Below are positions 55,755 through 64,000 of a DNA stretch of 64,000 nt, one piece after another; positions within the stretch are counted from its first letter, which is position 1, and each line of letters opens with the position of its first letter. The DNA lies in NCBI RefSeq assembly GCF_018294505.1, contig NC_057811.1, positions 407,985,452-408,049,451 of the forward strand, written 5' to 3'. The DNA comes from Triticum aestivum. Its lineage: Eukaryota > Streptophyta > Magnoliopsida > Poales > Poaceae. The position numbers and the translations under genes were made by a program. The notes under the pieces are model-generated. The model was not told where the DNA came from and did no database searches. It worked only from the letters and a program-made list of their open reading frames with translations.

Positions 55755-56500
55755 AGGGGTGGTTCCCTTTCCGGGAGCCCCGCAACGGCCATTTTTGGTG
55801 GGCATTCTCTCGGCCGCCGCACGCCGCACGGGTCGCGTGTTGTGCGCTTCCTCGGGATTTTACTTTTTTATTTTCCTATACGGGTTTTTTGTGATTTAGA
55901 TTGTTTTTTGCAGGTTTTTGACTTTTGCCCAGTATTCCCTAGATTTTGAAGATTTAAAAAAAATGCATGAAAAAGGATGCGCTTTTTGGCTTCCACGAGA
56001 GGCACAAGTTTGTTTCCGCAAGCCTCTCGAAAAAGGAAAAAAAAGCGCCACAAGAGGCAGAGATTTGCTTCTGTGTGTGCCTCTCGAAAAACGGAGAACG
56101 CGTTCTTTTTTGCTTCCACGAGAGCCAGATATTTGCTTCTCGTGGAGGCACAAACTTGTTTCCTTGAGAGACACAAATTTGCTTCCGCGAGAAGCACATC
56201 TGCGCCTCTTAGAAAGGGAAAAAAGTGAAAAAGGTGTTTCCGGCTACGGGTTTTTTGTTTTCTTTTCATGAAAAAAAGTTCATGTTAACATGGGATCTAG
56301 TCTCGAAGATCTCGACGCGATAAATTCAACAATGAAAACGGTTTGAGATTTGGACGCAGGGTTCAAGAGATAAACCATTTTAAATAATCAAATCTATGAA
56401 AAAAGGAAAAACTCACAGGTTGTGACAAGTGGCGCGCATGCAGTGCACCATTTATCAGCGCCTGAGAAGGTGCGAATGACGCTGGCAAAGAGTACCCCTT
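55755..56500. mobile_element. Mutator-like non-autonomous element
   Basis: Ends AGGGGTGGTTCCC and (reverse complement of right end) AAGGGGTACTC are loosely inverted. Flanks AACTAATTA (55746-55754) and AACTAGTGA (56501-56509) agree at 7 of 9 positions, a Mutator-length TSD. The middle is an array of 'GCTTC..CGAGAG.CACA..TTTG' units. Weak termini leave the class uncertain. Confidence 0.5.
55975..56215. repeat. Minisatellite of GCTTCCACGAGAGGCACAA-type units
   Basis: At least six diverged copies, in both orientations, of a unit of about 25-45 bp combining TTTGCTTC(C/T) with GAGAGGCA or GCCTCTCG. The units are self-complementary in part, so transcripts could form hairpins. The several open frames across it are repeat artefacts. 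Confidence 0.75.
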
Positions 56501-56509
56501 AACTAGTGA

Positions 56510-58089
56510 TCTCGATGATATGGGTGTATCCGCCGTCCAAAAGTTCTAGAAATCATACACAAACATGGATACACACACAGACACACATTGTGGCCTATCA
56601 AGTCGAACTAACAATGTGATCATTTATGGCCCACAAAAACAAAAGAGAGGCTAAACACTAAGGGCCTTTTGATCCATAGCAAAAGTGGAAAACAACATGA
56701 AAGGTGTTCTTTTTGTCAGTGACACCATTCACCCATTTTTTTAAAAATATATAAAACTTCTATTAGTCAACGCACCAGAATGGCAACCGTCACCGATGAA
56801 GGATCTAACCAATAGATATGCGAATGCAAACGAACATAAATAGAATCCGCGAATGCAAACACCGACATAGTCCTGCGAGATCCACTAGAGATACACCTCC
56901 ATATACCCTCCGATGACGCGAGACGCGCCGTCGGGATGGGGCCTCTGCGGGGAGAACCTTATTCCATCTTTACGGAGCTGCCACAAGCTCGTCTTTTTGA
57001 GTAGGACGCACACCCTAAAAAAACTCAAGAAAACACCTAGAAAATGAGCAAGAGCCATCTCGCCAATGAGGGCCAGGATCCACTGCGCCTCCATGTCCCT
57101 AAGGCCACAGAAGATGAGGCAAATGGGCAGTGACACAGGTAGGAGGCGGGAATCCCTAGTTGTCTGGAGACACTCTATGGAAGGAAATGGTTTGGGTCGT
57201 TTCCGTCAACTTGGTTTTCCCTTCCCAACCAATTAATTGGTGAACAAAATGGGTTTGAATAGTCATGAGCACTACTACTTGGCAGGGTGATGTGGTACCA
57301 GCTGATGCATCTGCTAAGTGGTAGTATGACCTGACTTAAGATTAAAGTGCTCCAAATCAATATCTAATACCATAGGTGCATCGGCGTCATTCATACGATT
57401 CCAACAAGCCCAAGAACGTCAAATTCCGAGTTAGTATGAAGAAATGACAGCCGTTTTATCGGAAGAGGACAGAGCGAAAGAAAGACGATGTCTAGTAGGA
57501 GCATTGCTGCTCGTGCCGCCTCTCAAACCTAGCCCAGGCAGCTCTGAAAGTTGCCTCTCGAGACGAGATTCTTCACCAATTTCGTCGCCATTGTTCCCAC
57601 ATGAGCCTTTGGCCAATAAGGAAGGGTTTGGGAGAGGATTAGACTCATCTTGAGCCCTTGTATCAAAGGAGGGAACCTACACCTACAGAGGAGGCTTGGG
57701 GAGAGCTCTTGTAAATACCTCTCCAACACTAGTCGTCGTCGTCATCCATCCATCACCATCCATCATTCATCCAAGATCAATTATTGCTCCAACTCCACCT
57801 TCATAGAAGAAGGAACATGATCAAGGGAAGAAGAGGAGGCTCCCCCACCGCGTGTAGCAGCCTTTGGGTTGGTGCCATCTCCATCGAGCCGCCAACTCCA
57901 TCACCACCATGTCGTCTCCCTTCACCGGCTCGATGCCGACTTGTAACTTGACCCTCCTTTTATATTGTTTATTTACATGTTTATGTAGTTGTATTAGTTG
58001 TTTCAAAACTACGTACGATGCATGACCCAACCTACCAAACTATAGTAGTACTCATGACTATTGAAACCCATTTTGTTCAAAACTAAGTG
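56510..58089. other. Intergenic sequence without recognised gene
   Basis: Holds the second copy of the dispersed repeat (57248-57323) and a CATCCATCC-type microsatellite (57742-57775). Open frames, such as 56885-57136 minus, carry no known domain. The Gypsy LTR begins at its right edge. Confidence 0.5.
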
Positions 58090-59663
58090 TGATGCGGCTT
58101 GAACTACGTCGGTATTTCCCCAAAGAGGAAGGGATGATGTAGCACATCTACAGTAGGTATTTCCCTCAGTGATGAGACCAAGGTTATCGAACCAGTAGGA
58201 GAACCACGCAATACTATGTAAACGGTACCTACACACAAAGGACAAATACTTGCAACCCGACGTGTAAGAGGGGTTGTCAATCCCTTCCGGGTAAAAAGAT
58301 AGATAAATTTGTAGTAGATTGGATAAATAGATCTCGCGGGAACGCGAGATAAAATAAATAGCAAAAAATACAACAAGGTATTTTTGGGTTTTTGGATTAA
58401 TAGATCTGAAAATAAAAGCAAATAAAAATAGATCTCGAAGGCAAATATGATAAAGAAGAGACCCAGGGGCCGTAATTTCACTAGTGGCTTCTCTCGAGAA
58501 ATATAGCATACGGTGGGTAAACAAATTACTGTTGGGCAATTGATAGAACTTCAAGAATTATGACGATATCCAGGCAATGCTCATTATATAGGCATCACGT
58601 CCAAGATTAGTAGACCGACTCCTGCCTGCATCTACTACTATTACTCCACACATCGACCGCTATCTAGCATGCATCTAGTGTATTAAGTTCATGGAGAAAC
58701 GGAGCAATGCAATAAGAACGATGACATAATGTAGACAAGATCTATTCATGTAGGAATAGACCCCATCTTGTTATGCTTGATAGCAATGATACATCGTGTC
58801 ATTTCCCCTTCTGTCACTGGGATTGAGCAACGTAAGATTGAACCCATCACAAAGGACCTCTTCCCATGGCAAGAAAAATCGATCAAGTCAGTCTAACTAA
58901 ACCCAAATATTCGAAGAGAAATATGAGGCTATGAGTAATCATGCATATAAGAGATCAAAACTCAAATAACTTTCATGGATAAAATATATCTGATCATAAA
59001 CTCAAAGTTCGTCGGATCCCAACAAACACACCGCAAAAAGAGTTACAATAAATAGATCTCCAAGAGACCATTGTATTGAGAATCAAAAGAGAGAGAGAGA
59101 GGAAGCCATCTAGCTACTAACTACGGACCCATAGGTCTACAATGAACTACTCACGCATCATCGGAGAGGAACCAATGAGGATGATGAACCCCTCCGTGAT
59201 GGTGTCTAGATTGGATCTATGGTTTCTGGAACTTGCGGCGGCTGGAATTCTGTTTCGTCGACTCCCCTAGGGTTTTAGAATATTGGGGTATTTATAGAGA
59301 AAAGAGGCGGTGCGGGAGGCCACCGAGGTTGGCACAACCCACCAGGGCGTGCCTGGGCCCCCAGGCGCGCTCAGGTGGGTTATGCCCCCCTCGGGGCACC
59401 CCTCCAGTACTTCTTTGGCGCATCCTATGTCTTCTGGCCCAGTAAAATTCTCCAAACAGTTTCACTGCGTTTGGACTCCGTTTGGTATTGATTTTCTGCG
59501 AAGTAAAAAACAAGCAAAAACAGCAACTGGCACTGGGCGCTATGTCAATAGGTTAGTCCCAAAAACTGATATAAAGTTGCTATAAAAGGATTGTGAAACA
59601 TCCAAGAATGATAATATACAACATGGAACAATAAAAAATTATAGATACGTTGGAGACGTATCA
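58090..59663 (-). repeat. Gypsy 3' LTR (1574 bp)
   Basis: Minus-strand ends TGATACGTCTCC and GCCGCATCA. Directly upstream on the minus strand lies GGAATTAAGCTTGGGATGC, the PPT region, so this is the 3' LTR. It contains an AG run (59084-59101) and GGGTATTTATAGAGA near 59285, TCTATAAATACC on the minus strand, a plausible TATA box. AAGTG at 58085-58089 would be one TSD copy; the other lies outside the window. Confidence 0.85.
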
Positions 59664-60278
59664 GCATCCCAAGCTTAATTCCTGCTCGTCCTCGAGTAGG
59701 TAAATGGTAAAAACAGAATTTTTGATGTCAAATACTGCCTAACATGTTCATCACATATTCTTTTCTTTGTATCATGGACATTGGGACTTTTATATGATTC
59801 AAAGCAATAGTCTAATTTTGACATGAAGATTTCAATACTCAAGCATATCAACAAGCAACCATGTCTTTCTAAATATCAACACTAAAGAAAGTTATCCCTA
59901 GCCCATTATGCTCAATCATTGATTCATTCATGATACACACTCGCATATTAGCTACATCAAATGCTCAAGTACGATCATACCGTCCCTTAGTTGGTGCTTT
60001 ATAAGATAAGATGGAGACTCAAATAAAAATAAAAATTGCATAAAGTAAAAGAAAGGCCCTTCGCAGAGGGAAGTAGGGATTTGTAGAGGTCCCAGAGCTC
60101 AAAGCGAAAAAATAGAGATAAAACATTTTGGGTGGTATGCCTTTCCTGTCAACGAAAACGATCGAGTAGTTCCCAATACTTTACATGCTAGATATATCAT
60201 AGGCGGTTCCTAAACAGAAAATAGAATTTATTCCTTTTTCCACCATACTTTCACATTCCACGGCTAACCGAATCGACG
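59664..60278 (-). mobile_element. Gypsy 3' interior, interrupted by CACTA
   Basis: Sequence adjoining the LTR, with GAGGACGAGCAGGAATTAAG on the minus strand, a phrase I recall next to the PPT of cereal Gypsy elements with TGATACGTCTCC LTRs. Only 615 bp are present before the CACTA terminus. No coding domain is seen in this part, as expected for a 3' untranslated interior. Confidence 0.7.
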
Positions 60279-61202
60279 CACTACAAAAAAAATACACTTC
60301 CGTGATGTACATCCATGACGATTTTATGACAGAATCAAGATAGTCATACCTGTGTTGTCATAGAAGTGTTCCATGACATTACCAAAATTATCATCACGGA
60401 AGTGTCCACTTCCATGACGATAAATGCCGCGTCATGGAAGTGCTTTCGTCAAGGGTGACCGACACGTGGCATCCACCATAACAGGTCGCCGTTAAGCTAT
60501 TGGGTCCAGTTTTGGATCCGATATCCCGTTAATAGCCCGGACCAATGGGGATTTTCCACGTGTAAAATTCTCATTGGCCAGAGGAAACACGTGTTTGCTC
60601 ACCGTTGGGACAGATGTCATCCACTCATTGGACAGGAGGCGCCTATGATACGTCGACCCATGGCACCCGGCCCATGGAAAGCCTATTAACGACCTGTTCG
60701 TATATAGCCCATTTACGGCCCGCTAACTCTCGGCCCGTTACGGCCTATTGGATTTAAGCCCAGTAGCTTCATCTGAGCCGTCCAATATGATTCCAGCCAT
60801 TGTAACTTCCGGCCCATGTATGCCCCATGATGTCTTTCGGCCCATATGAGGCCCTTTGTAACTCTGGGCCCATTAAAGGCCTGAGATGAAAGTGGCCCAT
60901 AATGAACAGTGTATCGCTTTATACCCATTAACGACCCATTATTCCATCGGCCGTTTCCATCCCGTGTTACCTTTCGGCCTTCTAAGGGCCCATTTATTCT
61001 TGGGCTCATTTCTAGAATTCGGTTAATTACGGTCCGTTACTGGCCTGTTCCGTTTGTGGGCCAAATTCAGCCTGTGGTTACATTCAACCCGTTTGTGGCC
61101 CGTTAACCCGTTGGGCTGTTTTCATAGCGTTATCAAATAGGGCCTATTAACGACCCGTTATGGTCCACGAATAGTACAGCCCATGTTTAGCGAAATGATT
61201 AT

Positions 61203-61335
61203 ATGCCCTGTAGAAGGCCCATGGATCCTACGCCCCGTAGAAGGCCCACGGATCATACGGCCCGTAGAAGGCCCATGGATCATACGGCCCGTAGAAAGTC
61301 CATGGATCCTACGGCCCGCAGGAGGCCCATGTGTA
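61203..61335. repeat. 30-bp tandem repeat in CACTA subterminal region
   Basis: Five copies of a unit CGGCCCGTAGAAGGCCCATG plus GATC(A/C)TA, period 30 bp. It lies between the terminal repeats and the gene. Frames through it encode a repetitive peptide that is probably not real. Confidence 0.85.
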
Positions 61336-61662
61336 CAACAGTCCATGTGTTGCCATGATGATTATTGTGGCCTAGTTACCAAAAATAGGTTATTGTGGCC
61401 ACTAGAAAAACACGGAAAAAGAACTGCAGTGACTACAAGCAAACAACTAAACAAGACAATAAGGAAATAAATAAGCAAGCAACTAACGCTAGCCTATTAC
61501 AGCTATTACACATATTACATCCACTAGGCATCAAAGTCCGCCACCAGTGCAAATATAGGGAACAAAGCAGCATATTACATACACTGGCCGTCAAAATAGG
61601 CCACTAGTGCAAATAAACACGGCGGCAAAACAAGTCCATAACTGAAACAACTTCAGAAGAGC

Positions 61663-63997
61663 TCAAGAAACGTTATCCTGGGTATCCATCATGCTGGCAA
61701 TAAGCTTAGCAAGCTTATTAGCTTTGTCCTGTTTGGCGCTAAAATCCTCCAACGCTTGCTGTTGCACGAGAAAGTATGCATCTGAATGCTCCAGGGACTT
61801 CCGCGGTCCTTCCGCTTCTTGTTGCAGCACAGCTGATCGATGTCTTTCAGCTTGTAGTTGAGACTCAAGAAACCGAACTGATTCAGACAGTGAGTTTGAA
61901 TAGCTTGTGCAAGTGGTAGTGGCCAGTAACTCGAATAGTAAACCAAGACAGGACTTGGGGGTTGTCTCACTGTCTCTCGATCCTGAACCTTATCTGCATT
62001 ACTTCCTTTACCATTGCTTAATAAGGCACTCTTCCCCAATATTCTATCAGCATTCTAAAAGAAGAAACAAGCAGACACATAACAGGTTTAGCATGTACTA
62101 GTATATGAAACTCATTTCGGTGAACCAGTTCATTAGTAAGGTGGACAAGATTAAACTACCAAGTCGTCTATTGCCAAGTAGTACATTATAAAAGTATCAA
62201 ACAAACATATATCTATGTCCTATGGTCACTGCATTGTCTTGCCAAATCAAATTAGAGACACAGTTCAAATCATATCAGTTCAAGAGAAAGCAGCACTGAA
62301 AGAATACAAAGCGTGGGAAACTACACTGCACAACAAGATTTCAGATGGGTACCACGGGTCTACATGTACAACAACACTATTGGCCCTGTTGTGATGCTAG
62401 TAATGTGTATGATATGAGAAGTCAACTATATACACAATTGAAATTGAAATCAACAGAGCTATTTATAATAGCAAACCTGTTAAAGAAACATGCATAAACA
62501 TACCTGTTGTGCCATTGGAGTTTTTATTGGATCATTCAATTTAAAAATAAGTTTGTATGAGTAAATACAATGATACAAGAGCAAAGCAGTATGCACGATA
62601 GCAATGGAATCTTAAATGAGAACAGTTGTTCTTCAGGTTTAAGCACTTGTTCTACATGAATAGAGTACAGTAAGACGCAAGCATATAGTACTTAAAATAA
62701 AATGAGCTCATAGACCTTACCACATTCTTGGTTCGGGACCAGTACAGAACAAGGTGTTCCCAGTCATCATCCAGTAAATGTGTCTCAGGAGAACGTAAGG
62801 GAATTTGATGAGTTTCTTTGCCAGTGAAGTATGTTTTCTTCAAGTAATTCCGATACTGCCATCAAGCATTCTTGAAGATAGCAGAGGTATTAGCACAGGT
62901 TACCTCATCCTGAGTTTCCAAATCGGTCCTTCTCTATAGAGAAAAATGGGAAAATTTTCTGTATTATAACCATCATGGAGGTAGAATGTATGGGACAAAG
63001 CAAAGTAATTGCCATGAATAACATTACTTACACATAACTCCTGGACAAACACCTGCAACTGGCATTTTCCTTCATCTTCAGTATAATATTTCCATGATGG
63101 GAAGATACGCACATAGAATTTAACAACATCAAATGCGATAGATGCCAAACTATGAATGGCTGGTTGTGCTTCCTCCACAGGAATATGTGTACTAATTGGT
63201 GCAGTTGGGGTTCGCCGTGGTAGTACTGGCGGTTTGGGAACTGGAGCTGCCTTACTAACTGCTCTTGTTTGGGAGCTCTGTGGTGGAGATGGTGCTGTGT
63301 CAACGGGAACTGGGTTACTATCTACTGGGGTTGCGGTTAGATTGGGTGAAGCTGGTTCTTTGTCCATCGCAGTAGGGGTAAAATCTGCGAGAGTCTGGGA
63401 TATGTGTGGTAGGGCTGGTTCTCATGCATGTACAACGGGGTGCTATCTCCACCAAGAGGTAGCACTGTTTTATTTGAAGACCATGTTTTTACTCCGCTAG
63501 ATACTGCCATCACCCGCTCCAATTCAATTGGCTGATAAACAGGAAACATAGTTGAATGTACAGACATTGTATGAGAGACAGATGCAATAGATAGTGTGGA
63601 AAAAAGAGGGCATGAAATAGTTGACATGCATATTGTTTAACTAAAACGGATAGCATGACATAATTTCACATATATGATGTCTATCTAAACTGGATAGCAT
63701 AGCATAATTCAAAGATATGATGACTAACTGAACAGGATCGCATGACATAATTCACATACTTGTTATCTAAGTAATCAGGATCGCATGATTTAATTCACAT
63801 ATGTGATTTATATGCTAAGCAGAGGGCATTCGCATATATGATGTCTGAACTAAGAATATGGTGTTGAATATTGTGTATATGATGTCTAAACTATGCAATG
63901 CAAGACACCATATGCATGATATGAGAAGTATAGCCGTGCAAGTTAGAGCATACACCTCGGTGGGGGAATAGGACTGGTCATCTGTCTCTGAATCCAT
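61663..63997 (-). pseudogene. CACTA TnpA-type protein gene (En/Spm, Transposase_24-like)
   Basis: Exons are inferred on the minus strand. ATG at 63995-63997 opens MDSETDDQSYSPTE before a GT. A longer exon, about 63030-63630, is serine/proline-rich with FDVVKFYVRIFPSWKYYTED near its end; it has a frameshift near 63365 and ends at GTAAGT. Another exon, about 62700-62870, holds YRNYLKKTYF and DDWEHLVLYWSRTKNV, the core of the plant En/Spm Transposase_24 type, with a TGA where the family has Trp. The last exon, about 61663-61925, encodes a coiled coil (ESVRFLESQLQAE ... DAYFLVQQQALED) ending TGA at 61663-61665. Relatives bind subterminal repeats and assist transposition. Probably inactive. Confidence 0.7.
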
Positions 63998-64000
63998 CTC

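Larger units (their letters stand above)
60279..64000 (-). mobile_element. CACTA transposon, one end (runs off window)
   Basis: Terminus CACTACAAAAAAAATACAC starts at 60279, preceded by ACG as the probable 3-bp TSD. Inside it CTTCCGTGATG and TCATCACGGAAG (60298-60309, 60392-60405) and CTTCCATGACG/GTCATGGAAG form subterminal repeats in both orientations, the usual transposase-binding architecture of the superfamily. A block of GGCCCA/TGGGCC-rich sequence (60480-61350) follows, then a minus-strand multi-exon gene (61663-63997). The other terminus is beyond 64000. Confidence 0.85.

Noticed and set aside
55868..56271. Open frames of about 90-130 codons on both strands
   Set aside because: Produced by the minisatellite in the Mutator-like element.
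61158..61470. Repetitive open frames with GPSTGR-like units
   Set aside because: Translation of the 30-bp CACTA subterminal array; outside the inferred exons.
1..64000. tRNA, rRNA, prokaryotic operons, ribosome-binding sites or plasmid features
   Set aside because: None seen. The structure is that of a plant nuclear repeat region; short frames with GTG starts have no meaning here.

Overview
The window looks like nuclear DNA of a Triticeae grass (wheat, Aegilops or a close relative). It is almost entirely transposable elements, and the recognisable families are those that dominate wheat-type genomes: an Angela/WIS-type Copia element, a Sukkula-like LARD, a small chromodomain Gypsy of the Reina type, a Fatima-like Gypsy fragment, a CACTA element, Harbinger, hAT and Stowaway elements and an L1-type LINE. 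I found no intact host gene, tRNA, rRNA or CRISPR array. One assembly gap of 344 N lies at 14255-14598. Family names are recalled from sequence patterns and were not checked against a database; boundaries come from termini, target-site duplications (TSDs), primer-binding sites (PBS) and polypurine tracts (PPT) read in the sequence.

Layout, left to right. (1) 1-2834 and 15386-15422: the 3' part and 3' LTR of an unassigned Gypsy-like element, split by (2) a complete LARD at 2835-15380, minus orientation, with 4.2 kb LTRs, a non-coding 3.86 kb interior and TSD TTTAC. (3) 15423-19257: old debris, including a LINE zinc-finger relic, a decayed LTR and a diverged direct repeat. (4) 19258-37235: a Reina-type Gypsy, minus orientation, TSD TGGAG, whose gag is interrupted by an Angela-type Copia element (23257-35968, TSD TCCAC). 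The 5' LTR of that Copia element is itself interrupted by a 4.19 kb insert (23830-28016, flanked by CACGG), so this is a three-level nest. (5) 37241-40637: sequence without recognised genes, holding a 1.47 kb LTR element and a tiny poly(A) insertion. (6) 40638-49620: one Harbinger-like element cut into three pieces by an L1 LINE (40804-44238) and by a 5'-truncated Fatima-like Gypsy (44360-48311) that carries an antisense, intron-containing extra gene. (7) 49624-58089: mostly unrecognised sequence with a hAT-like element, a hAT element holding a second Harbinger element, a Stowaway MITE and a Mutator-like element. (8) 58090-64000: a Gypsy LTR and interior interrupted by a CACTA element that runs off the window and carries a multi-exon TnpA-type gene.

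Nothing here works together as a host pathway. The functional story is insertion history: each nested element must be younger than its host. The Copia element has almost identical LTRs but a ruined coding region, which points to mobilisation in trans. The LARD has no protein genes at all, so it must also have depended on proteins made elsewhere.
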